A stretch of DNA of 64,000 nucleotides from an uncultured Clostridia bacterium (GTDB lineage Bacteria; Bacillota; Clostridia; UBA1381): the NCBI GenBank assembly GCA_934454145.1, contig CAKSFT010000008.1, positions 124,001-188,000 of the forward strand, in the 5' to 3' direction. The translations under genes and the position numbers were made by a program. Below, piece after piece: positions 7,279 to 17,086 of this stretch. Position 1 is the stretch's first letter. Every line of letters begins with the position of its first letter. The notes beneath the pieces were generated by a model, which did no database searches, was not told the origin of the DNA, and worked only from the letters and a program-made list of their open reading frames with translations.

Positions 7279-9945
7279 TTATTCGTTGCCTTCCATAAAG
7301 TTTTTGAATGCAGATGCAACTTCTGCCCTTGTCGCCGAGGCTTTTGGGGAGAGGAATGATGATGTTCTTCCGGACGCAACCTTTGTCGCAACCGCCCATC
7401 TGAAGGCGTCTGCCGCATATGCGGATATCTGGTCGGCATCGGTATAGCCATTGAGTGCCGCCATGCTTGAACGGTCATAATCCTTGTATTCTGCATATCT
7501 GTAGAGTATGGTCATAAGCTGTTCTCTTGTGATTTCTCTCTCGGGTGAGAAGAGGTTGGCAGATGTTCCGTTTACAATGTTGTGCTCTTTTGCCCACGAC
7601 ACAGCATTTGAATAGTACGAGCCCGACACAACGTCAGAGAAATATGTCCCCGAAATCGACGGCTGTCCTTCAAGCCTGTAAAGGATTGTGACAATCATCG
7701 CACGGGTTGTCGGCATCTCGGGCGAGAAAGAAGAGTCGCCCGTGCCGTTCATAAGCCCTGTTGCATATACGTATGCAATGTTGTCATAATACCAGTCGTC
7801 CTTTGACACATCGCTGAACGGGTTGTCAGAGGAAGTTTTTGTCCATTTTGCATAAAGCGTGAAGTTGGACGATACTCTCTCTGAAAAATCATATTTATCG
7901 GTGAGAGCCTTGTCGGTATACCAGCCTTCAAAAGCATATCCTACCTTTGTCGGTGCGACAGGTTCACGCAGAGTTTTTAAACGTGAAACTATAACATAAT
8001 CTATTTTTGTACCGCCGTTTGTGTCGAACTTCACAGTGTAGAAGGAAGCCTTGACCGAGGCACGTGCTTTTTCGATTTCTTCGCGCTTTTCAAGCTTGAA
8101 AGTGATGATCTGTATGTTGACCTTTCCTGTGTCCTGCCAGCCGGAAGCGGCAGAATAGGATTGCTGTTTAAACAGTACAGACAGAGTGTGCGTCCCGATA
8201 CTCATACTTCCGGTAGACAGAGTCTGCGTATAGCTTGAGGAAGTGAAGTTACGTACAGTGTTGTCAAGTGTATAAGAAACAGGGATATATCTTATTCCGC
8301 CTTCTGTTGAAGTGGTTTTGTCCATGTCCACACCTGTCGCGGTGAAGGAAAGTGTACTGCCTTTTCTGTATGTAGCGTTTTCGGTGATTCCGAAAATAAC
8401 GTTTGGCGCAGAAACTGTGTTCCCATAAATATTCACAACGGCTGTTGTTTCGTTGCCTGCCTTGTCGATTGCCTTCACTGTATATGCAGTAACCGAATCG
8501 GAGGGAGAAATCGTATATACACCCGAAACAGGCTGGATTTCGATGTCGTTTACAGTGACTTTGCTGAGGTTTGTTTCAGTCACGGTGAATGTTTTTTCGC
8601 CATAATATGTCTGACCGTTTTCTATGCCCGTGATGACAGGTTTTACTGTGTCAACAATTATTTCAGGCGATGAAATATATGCAACATTCGAGGCATTATC
8701 CGTAATTTTTGCATATATTATAAATTTACGGTCGGTTGTGACGGAGAAAGTATTCCCGGCAATCCATGAGGTTATTGCCGCGGCTTGTTCTTTTGTGAGC
8801 GGTGTTTCAGAAATATAGTATGAAATATCTTTAACGCCGCTTACATCGGCGGCTGTGATTGTCACGTCGGCTTTTTGCACAAATTCCGCGGAAACCGCAG
8901 AGTCTGTGAAATCCGTCCAGGATTTGCCGCCGATTGTTATTGTGCCTGTGGGCGGCGTTTTGTCCTCTGCTGAGTCACGTGTTTCTGTGGCACCGCACAC
9001 TGTGCAGGCGCGCGTGTCCACTCCCTTTGTTGTCGCGGTCGGTGCGGTGGTCTGGCGCCATTCGCCAAAGTTATGCTCCAGTGTGACGCCAACCTTGGCT
9101 GATACTTCGCCGTATACACAAACAACATTAAATGTGGAATCTTCAAAATACGGTGTTATTGTAACAACGCCGGCATTGTTTATTGTGACGTTGTCAGGGT
9201 CGTTTTCGATGCTCCAGGAAACAGGAACATCCAGAACACCTGAAGAATCTTTTACTTGTGCGGAAAGAGTAATGTTTTGCGAAACATCTTTCGGGCATGT
9301 CTTAAAAGATGTAATCGGATTCGATTCCGAATCTGTCACCGTTATTGTGGGCTTTTCCGCCGCATATGTATCGTTTAAGGGCAGGACATCAATGCTTTTG
9401 AGATTTTCTGCCGAAAATGCTGTGCCGGTCACTGCCGAGGTTTCACGATTGTAAGACAATCCCTCACCGAGTGAAAGAAGAGTGTAGCCCGTTTTCGGTG
9501 TCAGGACGATATCCGGTTCTTTGTCGGATATTGCAGAAAATGCCACCGACATGTCGGCTTTTTCGCTGTCGTATTTTATGAATACTGCGCTGAGCTTTAT
9601 GTAAGAACGCTTACCCGATTCGGGGACAGTGTCCTCGTCAACCTTCCAGCAATAAAACCGCAAGTCGCCCGGCAGAGTTGTTTCGGCAAAAACCGTGCCG
9701 AAGTCCGGGAGTGAAATCAAACGGCCATCAACAGGCAGTTCTTTTGTTTCGGAGTTATATCCGGCATAAAATACTTTTGCGGAAGAACTGAAATTGACGA
9801 TATCTCCCGGGAAAAGAAGCTTGCCGCTTTCCTGTGTCTGTTCCGATGATATCGACTGTGCGGCGGCCGGCTGAGCAAGAAACGGCGCCGAAACAGAAAA
9901 TATCATAGATGCAGAAAGCATATAGGACATTATTTTTTTCTTCAT
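7279..9945 (-). CDS. Secreted S-layer homology (SLH) domain surface protein
   Basis: An 888-residue exported protein. The start is the ATG at 9945, behind AAGGAGAT, giving a clear signal peptide (MKKKIMSYMLSAS ... APFLAQPAAAQS). Next comes a region of Ig-like repeats, with an HNFGEWRQT ... RACTVCG module near residues 290-325. Near residues 640-705 is an InlB-B-type repeat (FDTNGG ... GYAFEGWYTD ... LYAKW). Three SLH domains fill residues about 712-888. SLH domains anchor proteins to secondary wall polymers. It is a structural or adhesive surface protein; no catalytic domain is recognised. A very strong promoter lies upstream. Confidence 0.88.
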   Translation of the reverse strand: MKKKIMSYMLSASMIFSVSAPFLAQPAAAQSISSEQTQESGKLLFPGDIVNFSSSAKVFYAGYNSETKELPVDGRLISLPDFGTVFAETTLPGDLRFYCWKVDEDTVPESGKRSYIKLSAVFIKYDSEKADMSVAFSAISDKEPDIVLTPKTGYTLLSLGEGLSYNRETSAVTGTAFSAENLKSIDVLPLNDTYAAEKPTITVTDSESNPITSFKTCPKDVSQNITLSAQVKDSSGVLDVPVSWSIENDPDNVTINNAGVVTITPYFEDSTFNVVCVYGEVSAKVGVTLEHNFGEWRQTTAPTATTKGVDTRACTVCGATETRDSAEDKTPPTGTITIGGKSWTDFTDSAVSAEFVQKADVTITAADVSGVKDISYYISETPLTKEQAAAITSWIAGNTFSVTTDRKFIIYAKITDNASNVAYISSPEIIVDTVKPVITGIENGQTYYGEKTFTVTETNLSKVTVNDIEIQPVSGVYTISPSDSVTAYTVKAIDKAGNETTAVVNIYGNTVSAPNVIFGITENATYRKGSTLSFTATGVDMDKTTSTEGGIRYIPVSYTLDNTVRNFTSSSYTQTLSTGSMSIGTHTLSVLFKQQSYSAASGWQDTGKVNIQIITFKLEKREEIEKARASVKASFYTVKFDTNGGTKIDYVIVSRLKTLREPVAPTKVGYAFEGWYTDKALTDKYDFSERVSSNFTLYAKWTKTSSDNPFSDVSKDDWYYDNIAYVYATGLMNGTGDSSFSPEMPTTRAMIVTILYRLEGQPSISGTYFSDVVSGSYYSNAVSWAKEHNIVNGTSANLFSPEREITREQLMTILYRYAEYKDYDRSSMAALNGYTDADQISAYAADAFRWAVATKVASGRTSSFLSPKASATRAEVASAFKNFMEGNE

Positions 9946-10094
9946 AAAAACATCTCCTTTACCTATAATGTGCGAAAGAACAATGTTTATCTGGCTTTTT
10001 GCATTTTTACACACGCCATGGAAGGCGAAAATTCTTTTTGAGCAAAATTACAGCTTGCAAATTGTTGATTCGCATGGATATATTTTATGCTTTG

Positions 10095-10123
10095 ATTATA
10101 CCATTTAAGGTACAATATGTCAA
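10095..10123 (-). promoter_or_regulatory. Perfect consensus promoter of the S-layer protein gene
   Basis: On the minus strand TTGACA (10123-10118) and TATAAT (10100-10095) are separated by exactly 17 bases. The predicted start near 10088 leaves a 5' leader of about 140 bases before ATG 9945. Confidence 0.88.
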
Positions 10124-10231
10124 TTGAAGAAACAGTATATTTTCAAAACAGAAATATTTTTGTAATATTTTGAAATGCCGTGAAAATGACATTGCTGATT
10201 GCCGCCACAAAAGAAAAACACTGCACATGCA

Positions 10232-10284
10232 GAAAAACAGCACCGTGCGGACGGTGTTTCGGGGAAAATACCGGCACGGTGCTG
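10232..10284 (-). terminator. galK terminator with a large loop
   Basis: CAGCACCGTGC and GCACGGTGCTG (10238-10248 and 10274-10284) form an 11-bp perfect stem with a 25-base loop. On the minus strand it is followed by a T-run (GTTTTTC), consistent with termination after galK. Confidence 0.8.
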
Positions 10285-10307
10285 TAACAAATTTGCAATA
10301 TTTTGAT

Positions 10308-11594
10308 TTATAAAATTTCGCAGCCGCCTATGGGGCGTATGGAAAGCACATGGCACATTCCTTTTCCCAGCACTGCCTCAATCTTTGTTTTGAAGCTGTC
10401 CAGCATGTCGTCGGGAACAAATGCCTGTACGGTGCCGGCAAAGCCGCCGCCGTGCACGCGGTATGCGCCGCGTTCTCCGAGGAGCTCGTCACACAGCGCA
10501 AGGGTAAGCGAAACTGCCTGCTCTTTCGGCATGCTTGCCGCAAAGACATTTTGCAGATACATAAATGAAGAATATCCGGATTTTTTTACAATTTGCAAAA
10601 ATCTGTCAAAGTTGTTTTCGCGCAGTGCCGCCACTTCCTCACGGGCACGCACCGTGTCGTCAAAGTAATGCATTGCGCGGATAACCGCACGGTCGTTTTT
10701 CAAAGAGGCACGGATTTCGGGGATTTTTTTCATAAATTCGTCTTTTGATATTTCTGACAGATAGTTCTTGCCGAAAAAGTTTGACACTTCACGCATTTCC
10801 ACCGTGATTGAGGCATATTCCGCAGTCAGGTCGGCATGGTCGGCGCCGGAGTCGATTATACATAAGGAATAGCCTGTTTTGGTGAAGTCAAAATCGATCT
10901 TGGTGACAAGAGGATTTGTTTCGTCCTTAAAATCAATTGCGACAATCGCACCGACAGAGGAAGCCATCTGATCCATAAGTCCACTGGGCTTGCCGAAGTA
11001 TACGTTTTCTGCATATTGACCTATCTTTGCTATCTCCACAGCGCTGATTTCCGCGTTGCAGAACAAGCCGTTGATTATTGTGCCGACAAGCACTTCAAAT
11101 GCGGCGGAGGAACTCATTCCCGAGCCTTTGAGCACATTTGACACGGTATATGCGTCAAAACCTTTTACGGTATAGCCCATGTCGGTAATCTTTTTTACAA
11201 TGCCGCGTATCAGTGCCTTTGCTTTGTCAAAGTCCGATTCATCAACCTCAAGGTCATTGATATTAACTTCGTCCAGGGGGTAACCCTTGGATTTTATCCT
11301 TATGACGTCGGTGCCGTTCAAAGCAACCGCACCTATGACATCAAGATTAAGACTTGCCGCAAGGACACAGCCGTGCTGGTGGTCGGTATGGTTTCCGCCG
11401 ATTTCCGTTCTGCCCGGGGCGGAAAAAAGACGAATATTGTCTTTTTTGCCGAAGTTCTCTTCAAGTCCTTCGATTACTTCAAAAAAGCGTGCGGAATATG
11501 CCGGGACATCTTTTTCGGGGCAGGCATACATCTTTTTTATTTCGCCGTCAAAGCCGCCGTTTTTGATTTTTTCTTTCAATTGTGTTGTATTCAT
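10308..11594 (-). CDS. galK: Galactokinase
   Basis: A 428-residue GHMP kinase that phosphorylates galactose to galactose-1-phosphate in the Leloir pathway. The galactokinase signature GRTEIGGNHTDHQHG lies near residue 60. The ATP-binding GHMP motif GSGMSSSAAFE follows, and the third motif VHGGGFAGT is near the C-terminus. No galT or galE is adjacent. It is the last gene of the minus-strand ftsK-ygiQ-folD-galK run, 51 bases after folD, with an AAAGGAAAC SD site. A terminator follows. Confidence 0.94.
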   Translation of the reverse strand: MNTTQLKEKIKNGGFDGEIKKMYACPEKDVPAYSARFFEVIEGLEENFGKKDNIRLFSAPGRTEIGGNHTDHQHGCVLAASLNLDVIGAVALNGTDVIRIKSKGYPLDEVNINDLEVDESDFDKAKALIRGIVKKITDMGYTVKGFDAYTVSNVLKGSGMSSSAAFEVLVGTIINGLFCNAEISAVEIAKIGQYAENVYFGKPSGLMDQMASSVGAIVAIDFKDETNPLVTKIDFDFTKTGYSLCIIDSGADHADLTAEYASITVEMREVSNFFGKNYLSEISKDEFMKKIPEIRASLKNDRAVIRAMHYFDDTVRAREEVAALRENNFDRFLQIVKKSGYSSFMYLQNVFAASMPKEQAVSLTLALCDELLGERGAYRVHGGGFAGTVQAFVPDDMLDSFKTKIEAVLGKGMCHVLSIRPIGGCEIL

Positions 11595-11645
11595 TGTTTT
11601 GTTTCCTTTCTGTATTGGTGTGTCGGGGGGTGTTTTTTATATTCC

Positions 11646-12497
11646 TTATTGTTGTATCAGTGCCGCTTTGACTGTGTTTTTCATCAGCATTGCAATGGTC
11701 ATGGGGCCAACGCCGCCGGGAACGGGTGTGATTGCCGAGGCAACCTTTTCGGCTGATTCAAATTCAACGTCACCGACAAGCTTTTTCTCTGCGATGCGGT
11801 TTATGCCGACGTCAATCACAACCGCGCCTTCTTTTATCATGTCGCCGGTGATAAAGTTCGGAATCCCTACAGCCGCCACAAGTATGTCGGCATTCTTTGT
11901 TTTTTCTTTAAGGTTTTTTGTACGTGAATGGCAGATTGTCACTGTGCCGTTTGCGTGCAGAAGCAGCATTGCCTGGGGTTTCCCGACAATATTGCTGCGC
12001 CCGACAATGACACATTCTTTGCCGCAGATGTCAATGCCGGATTCTTTGATAAGCTCCATGACACCGGCAGGGGTGCAGGGAAGAAAGTCATAGTTGCCAA
12101 TCATGATTTTGCCGACATTCACAGGGTGGAATGCGTCCACGTCCTTTTTGGGGGATATGGCATTGATGACTGTCTCTTCGTCTATGTGGGAGGGCAGTGG
12201 AAGCTGCACAAGTATTCCGTTTATTTTCGGTTCTGCATTAAGCTTTTCGATAAGCCCGAGAAGGTGTTCCTGTGAAGTTTGGGCGGGGAGTGCATATTCT
12301 TCGGAATAAATTCCGATTTCTTCACACGCCTTTTTCTTGGAATTGACGTATACTCTGCTTGCCGGGTCGTCACCGACGATTATGACCGCAAGCCCGGGGA
12401 AAATTCCCTTTTGATTAAGTTCTTTTACTTCTTCCCGAAGCTCGTCCTTTATTCTTTGAGAAACTGTTTTTCCGCTTAAAATTTTTGCCATTGTCAT
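11646..12497 (-). CDS. folD: Bifunctional methylenetetrahydrofolate dehydrogenase/cyclohydrolase
   Basis: A 283-residue FolD enzyme interconverting methylene-, methenyl- and formyl-tetrahydrofolate with NADP. Visible features are YVNSKKKACEEIGI with the catalytic Lys, GILVQLPLP, DVDAFHPVN, VIVGRSNIVGKP and PVPGGVGPMT. An AGGAGG site is placed between the needs of ATG 12497 and ATG 12491, so either could be the start. The 5' end overlaps the 3' end of ygiQ by 83 bases. Confidence 0.95.
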   Translation of the reverse strand: MTMAKILSGKTVSQRIKDELREEVKELNQKGIFPGLAVIIVGDDPASRVYVNSKKKACEEIGIYSEEYALPAQTSQEHLLGLIEKLNAEPKINGILVQLPLPSHIDEETVINAISPKKDVDAFHPVNVGKIMIGNYDFLPCTPAGVMELIKESGIDICGKECVIVGRSNIVGKPQAMLLLHANGTVTICHSRTKNLKEKTKNADILVAAVGIPNFITGDMIKEGAVVIDVGINRIAEKKLVGDVEFESAEKVASAITPVPGGVGPMTIAMLMKNTVKAALIQQ

Positions 12498-14304
12498 CAG
12501 ACCTCCTGTTATTTTTCGGGCGTATAAGACATTCTTTTGAATAGCCGATTAAGTCTGTGCGGCCGGCTTTTGTCAGTGCCTCATACACCAATTTATAATT
12601 GTCCGGGTCCCTGAACTGGAGCAGTGCGCGCTGCATTGCCTTTTCCTTCGGGGACTTCGGTACATATACTTTTTCCATCGTGAAGGGGTTTAAGCCTGTG
12701 TGGAACATGCAAGTGGAAATCGTCCCCGGGGTGGGGTAGAAGTCCTGCACCTGGCGGGGATTTATGCCATGTTCTTTAAGATACAGCGCAAGCGCTATTG
12801 CATCGTCAAGTGTGCTCCCCGGGTGGCTCGACATAAGATATGGCACAAGGTATTGCTTTTTGCCGAGCTTTTCATTTATTTTGTAAAATTTTTCCGAAAA
12901 GCGGTTGTAGACGCTGTTTTGCGGTTTCCCCATGTATTTTAAAACATTGTCCGAAATATGCTCCGGTGCAACTTTGAGCTGACCGCTTATATGATATTTG
13001 CAAAGTTCATAGAAAAATTCATCATTGTTTTTGTCGTGAATAAGATAGTCAAATCTTATTCCGGAGCGTATAAACACTTTTTTTACACCGGGTATGTCGC
13101 GAAGCTTGCGCAAAAGCGAAAGATATTCACTGTGGTCTGCTTTCATGTTTTTGCAGGGATAAGGGAAAAGACACTGGCGGTTTTTGCATGCACCGTTTTT
13201 GAGCTGTGCACTGCATGCCGGTACCCTGAAATTTGCCGTGGGACCGCCCACATCGTGGATATATCCCTTAAAGTCGGGGTCGTGCACCATCTGTTCTGCC
13301 TCGGTTATGATTGATTTTTGGCTCCTTGCCGTCACAATCCGCCCCTGGTGAAACGCAAGTGCGCAGAAATTGCAGCTGCCGAAACACCCTCTGGAGCTGA
13401 CCAGGCTGAACTTGACTTCCTTTATCGCGTCTATACCGCCGGCATCTTCATAGCATGGGTGGTAGTCCTTTATATAAGGAAGTGAATACACCGCGTCAAG
13501 TTCTTTTGTCGAAAGCGGCGGCATGGGCGGGTTTTGCACCAAAAATCTGTCCCCGTGCTTTTGCACAAGTGTTTTGCCGTGATATGGGTTCTGTTCGTAA
13601 TACTGAATTTTGCACGATACGGCGTATTTTTCTTTGGATTCTGCACATTCCTCATAAGACGGTATAATCTCAGAATTTTCAGGATTCCCGTCATGCGAAA
13701 TATAGCATGTGCCGGGGATATCTGTGATGTCGGAAACCTTTTCACCGTTTTTCAGCTTGTCCGCAATGGCAACGATTTGTTTTTCGCCCATTCCATACAT
13801 AAGTATGTCGGCGCGGCTGTCAAAAAGGATAGAACGGCGTATTTTGTCGTCCCAGTAGTCATAGTGCGCAAAACGCCGGAGGCTTGCCTCGACACCGCCG
13901 ATAAGAATGGGGATATCACCGAATGCCTCCCGTATGCGGTTGCAGTACACAATGGTTGCGTGGTCGGGACGCATGCCCGATTTTCCGCCGGGGGCATATG
14001 CGTCGTCACTGCGTTTCTTTTTGCCGGCTGTGTAGTGGTTCACCATGCTGTCAATGTTGCCGGCGGATACAAGCACGGCAAGCCGCGGCTTCCCAAGCCT
14101 CACAAAATCTTTGGCGGAATGCCAGTCGGGGAGAGATATGATGCCCACCTTATACCCGTGTTTTTCAAGCACACGCGAGATGATGGCGTGCCCAAAGCTG
14201 GGGTGGTCGACATAGGCATCGCCTATTATGTACAAAAAATCCAATTCGCGCCAGCCGCGGATTTTCATGTCGGCGCGTGATATCGGTAAAAAATCGTTTT
14301 TCAT
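12415..14304 (-). CDS. ygiQ: YgiQ family radical SAM protein
   Basis: A 629-residue radical SAM protein. The iron-sulfur motif CFGSCNFCALAFHQGR is near residue 310, preceded by the YgiQ N-terminal domain (PISRADMKIRGWRELDF) and followed by the family's C-terminal part (YFYPTPGT-like segment, DFYPTPGT). Function is unknown. ATG 14304 lies just after the ftsK stop with GGAG in the ftsK 3' end, suggesting coupling. The Lys/Arg-rich C-terminal tail overlaps folD. Confidence 0.9.
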   Translation of the reverse strand: MKNDFLPISRADMKIRGWRELDFLYIIGDAYVDHPSFGHAIISRVLEKHGYKVGIISLPDWHSAKDFVRLGKPRLAVLVSAGNIDSMVNHYTAGKKKRSDDAYAPGGKSGMRPDHATIVYCNRIREAFGDIPILIGGVEASLRRFAHYDYWDDKIRRSILFDSRADILMYGMGEKQIVAIADKLKNGEKVSDITDIPGTCYISHDGNPENSEIIPSYEECAESKEKYAVSCKIQYYEQNPYHGKTLVQKHGDRFLVQNPPMPPLSTKELDAVYSLPYIKDYHPCYEDAGGIDAIKEVKFSLVSSRGCFGSCNFCALAFHQGRIVTARSQKSIITEAEQMVHDPDFKGYIHDVGGPTANFRVPACSAQLKNGACKNRQCLFPYPCKNMKADHSEYLSLLRKLRDIPGVKKVFIRSGIRFDYLIHDKNNDEFFYELCKYHISGQLKVAPEHISDNVLKYMGKPQNSVYNRFSEKFYKINEKLGKKQYLVPYLMSSHPGSTLDDAIALALYLKEHGINPRQVQDFYPTPGTISTCMFHTGLNPFTMEKVYVPKSPKEKAMQRALLQFRDPDNYKLVYEALTKAGRTDLIGYSKECLIRPKNNRRSDDNGKNFKRKNSFSKNKGRASGRSKRT

Positions 14305-14307
14305 GTT

Positions 14308-16791
14308 TTACTCCATGTCGTTTTCGTCGGGGATTTCTGTGCCGTATTCGGCGGCGGCTATTCTGTTTATATAAACCTCACGCGGTTTTGAGCCGTTTGC
14401 ACCGCTTATAAGTCCGCGCTGTTCCATCTGGTCTATAATTCTGCCGGCGCGCGCATAGCCCACCTTCATACGGCGCTGCACCATTGCGGTGGAAATCTGT
14501 CCGAGTTCTTTTGCAAGCTCTATCGCCTCGGGCAGAAGGCTGTCCGCGTCGTCCTTTTCGGCATCGTCGGTCACACCGTAATCGCCATTGGCGCAGTTGT
14601 CTATGTGTTCTTCCAAATCTTCGCAATAGTGGGAATCTTCGTTGTTTGCTTTTACAAAATCTGTGATTTTTGATATTTCCTCATCAGACACAAAAGCGCC
14701 CTGCACACGTTTTGCATTGCTGAGCCCTGCCGGGTGATACAGCATGTCGCCGCGTCCCAAAAGCTTTTCCGCGCCGCCTTTGTCAAGAATGATGCGGCTG
14801 TCAATCTGGCTTGAAACTGCAAATGCAATACGGCTCGGTACATTTGCCTTGATGAGCCCTGTGATGACGTCGGCGGAAGGTCTTTGCGTTGCTATGATAA
14901 GGTGCAGCCCTGCGGCACGCGCAAGCTGTGCCAGACGGCAGATGTATTCTTCCACTTCCTTTGCGGCGACCATCATGAGGTCGGCAAGCTCGTCTATGAT
15001 TATGACGATTTGCGGAAGTTTTTCGCCGCCGTTTTTGACCATAAGGTTGTTGTAGCCTTCAAGGTTCCTTGTCGCCGTCTGCGCAAAAAGAGAATAACGG
15101 CGCATCATTTCGCCGACAGCCCAGTTCAGCGCACCGGCGGCGCGTTTCGGGTCGGTGACAACGGGTATAAGGAGGTGAGGAATACCATTGTAGACACTCA
15201 GTTCAACCACCTTCGGGTCAACCATTATAAGTTTTACCTCATCGGGCTTTGCTTTGTAAAGAATACTTACGATAATTGTGTTTATGCACACACTTTTACC
15301 CGAGCCTGTTGAACCGGCGATAAGAACGTGCGGCATTTTTGCAATATCTCCGACGACAACTTTGCCTCCGATGTCCTTGCCGAAGGCAACGGACAGTTTT
15401 GATTTGTTGCTTTTATATTCGTCGCTTTCGATAAGTTCACGCACCGAAACTGTGTTTACACTTGCGTTCGGCACCTCAATGCCAACGGCGGCTTTGCCGG
15501 GGACGGGTGCAACCAAAACGGTCGGCACTGCCAGGTTCAGCGCGATGTCCTCCGCAAGCCCGGTGATTTTTGAAAGTTTGATGCCGGTGTTGGGCCGGAT
15601 TTCATATCTTGTCACTGTCGGCCCCTGGGTGACTTGCTGAAGCTTTGCTTCAACACCAAAGTTTTTCAGTATATCCATAAGCTTTTTTGCTGTTTCAGAC
15701 ATTTCGCGGCGCTTGTCGGCAGATGCTGCTTTTGCGCGGTTCAGCAAATCAATGGGAGGAAATTCGTATTTTTTTGCGGGCGCGGCGTCTATGGCGGAAT
15801 TTATTTCGCTTATCATCTCTGCCTTTTCTTCTTTTGTTGCCGGTTCTGCGCGCTCGGGCTGTTCTTTTTCGGGCGGGAGTGAGCTCTCAAGAGTTTCCTG
15901 CTCATGCACAAGCTTTTTTTCTTCTTTTTCTTCTTTTGCCGCTTTCTTTTCCGTTTCTTGAGGCGTGTCTGTGTTTTCGTATATCAGGCGGTCAATTCTC
16001 TTTTGCAAATCGTCTTCCGATATGGTTGTTTCGGGTTCTTTTTTTGCGGTGTCCTTTTCTCTTTTGCTGCCCTTGCCGATGTCTATCGAAAAGTCAAGAT
16101 CGGAGGCGTTTTCGGGGCGGTCTTTTATTCTGCGGTCCTTTTTGGGGGAGCGCTCCTTCACCTTTTTTACAGCCTCTTCCACATGCTCGGAAACGTCAAT
16201 GTCTTCAATTTCGTCAAATTCATTTTTAAGCCCCGAAAATGCGGATTTTATGACACTTACAAATGATACCTTGAATATAAGGCTCAAAAGCAAAAATATG
16301 AGAAAAATTATCACAACCGCGGACGCGGCGGTGCCCAGAAGCTGCTGCATCAAAAGCCCCGCAGAACCGCCCAGAAGTCCGCCGCCGCGCCCCTGCATGC
16401 CGTGGTCATACAGCTCGGAATACATTGTGCCGGGGGTGGAGAAAAGCTGTGAAAGGGCGCCGCAGAGTATCAGCTCCGAAAAAAGCATAAGCAGTTTTTT
16501 TGCCATACGCGCGGTGTCTTTGAATTTGAATATATACACACTCAGCCCAAAGCTGATGATGGGAATAAGATACATAGTGTTTGCAAAAAGCCCCAGCAAA
16601 AGCTTTGTGCGTATGATTTCGCCTATGACGCCGGTGGCGGAAGACGGAAAGTAGCAGAAAATTGTGAAAAGCACAGTAAAAAGAGCCGACAATACAGCGA
16701 CCCAGAATGTGTTTTTGGAAGAATTTTTCTTTGTTTTCTTTGCGTTTTTCTTGGGCGAAGACGATTTCTTTTTTGTCTTTTTGTTTGCCAT
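14308..16791 (-). CDS. ftsK: DNA translocase FtsK/SpoIIIE
   Basis: An 827-residue DNA pump that moves chromosomal DNA through the division or sporulation septum. A basic N-terminus is followed by four hydrophobic segments within residues about 28-175 and a long charged linker rich in Lys and Glu. The RecA-like motor has Walker A GSTGSGKS near residue 490 and the Walker B region VIIIDELADLMM. A C-terminal winged-helix gamma domain (MQRRMKVGYARAGRIIDQME) reads orienting sequences. ATG 16791 follows AAAGGGGT. It heads the minus-strand operon. Confidence 0.96.
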   Translation of the reverse strand: MANKKTKKKSSSPKKNAKKTKKNSSKNTFWVAVLSALFTVLFTIFCYFPSSATGVIGEIIRTKLLLGLFANTMYLIPIISFGLSVYIFKFKDTARMAKKLLMLFSELILCGALSQLFSTPGTMYSELYDHGMQGRGGGLLGGSAGLLMQQLLGTAASAVVIIFLIFLLLSLIFKVSFVSVIKSAFSGLKNEFDEIEDIDVSEHVEEAVKKVKERSPKKDRRIKDRPENASDLDFSIDIGKGSKREKDTAKKEPETTISEDDLQKRIDRLIYENTDTPQETEKKAAKEEKEEKKLVHEQETLESSLPPEKEQPERAEPATKEEKAEMISEINSAIDAAPAKKYEFPPIDLLNRAKAASADKRREMSETAKKLMDILKNFGVEAKLQQVTQGPTVTRYEIRPNTGIKLSKITGLAEDIALNLAVPTVLVAPVPGKAAVGIEVPNASVNTVSVRELIESDEYKSNKSKLSVAFGKDIGGKVVVGDIAKMPHVLIAGSTGSGKSVCINTIIVSILYKAKPDEVKLIMVDPKVVELSVYNGIPHLLIPVVTDPKRAAGALNWAVGEMMRRYSLFAQTATRNLEGYNNLMVKNGGEKLPQIVIIIDELADLMMVAAKEVEEYICRLAQLARAAGLHLIIATQRPSADVITGLIKANVPSRIAFAVSSQIDSRIILDKGGAEKLLGRGDMLYHPAGLSNAKRVQGAFVSDEEISKITDFVKANNEDSHYCEDLEEHIDNCANGDYGVTDDAEKDDADSLLPEAIELAKELGQISTAMVQRRMKVGYARAGRIIDQMEQRGLISGANGSKPREVYINRIAAAEYGTEIPDENDME

Positions 16792-16845
16792 TTGATTACC
16801 CCTTTATATAAACATTTATTTCCCATAAAATCTGTAATAATGTTC

Positions 16846-16874
16846 ATTATAACATATTTTGAAATAAATTTCCA
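16846..16874 (-). promoter_or_regulatory. Promoter of the ftsK operon
   Basis: On the minus strand TGGAAA (16874-16869), a 17-base spacer and TATAAT (16851-16846) with an extended TG element just upstream. It is placed about 50 bases before the ftsK start. Confidence 0.65.
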
Positions 16875-16953
16875 TAGCAAATTAAAATTTTTTTGATTTG
16901 CACAATAAAAAGATTTTTTTCTTGTCCATAGTCATAAAAATGATAATTAAATA

Positions 16954-16982
16954 TTGACAGAAAGGCAAATATATGGTAGCAT
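16954..16982 (+). promoter_or_regulatory. Promoter of the pyrH-frr block
   Basis: TTGACA (16954-16959), 17 bases, TAGCAT (16977-16982). It lies about 105 bases before pyrH in the 295-base divergent gap, which holds nothing else recognisable. Confidence 0.6.
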
Positions 16983-17086
16983 AAATAATAAGATAATGGT
17001 GTGATATGCAAAGATGCGGGCGGATAATCCGCGCCTGCACAAAGATGCGCTTTTATGCCGGAAAAATAAACATACGGGAGGCAGTT

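Larger units (their letters stand above)
9946..10307. other. Intergenic region between the S-layer gene and galK
   Basis: This 362-base gap holds the S-layer promoter (10095-10123), a leader of about 140 bases, and the galK terminator (10238-10284). No further gene was seen; the reading frames present are short and lack SD sites. Confidence 0.7.

Noticed and set aside
8855..9454. Plus-strand 199-codon frame within the S-layer gene
   Set aside because: Antisense to the Ig-like region; Val/Ser/Thr richness comes from the complementary repeats.
16792..17086. Upstream extension of pyrH from 17006 or a small gene in this gap
   Set aside because: The extension has no SD site and precedes the family N-terminus; ATG 17087 with GGGAGG fits fully.
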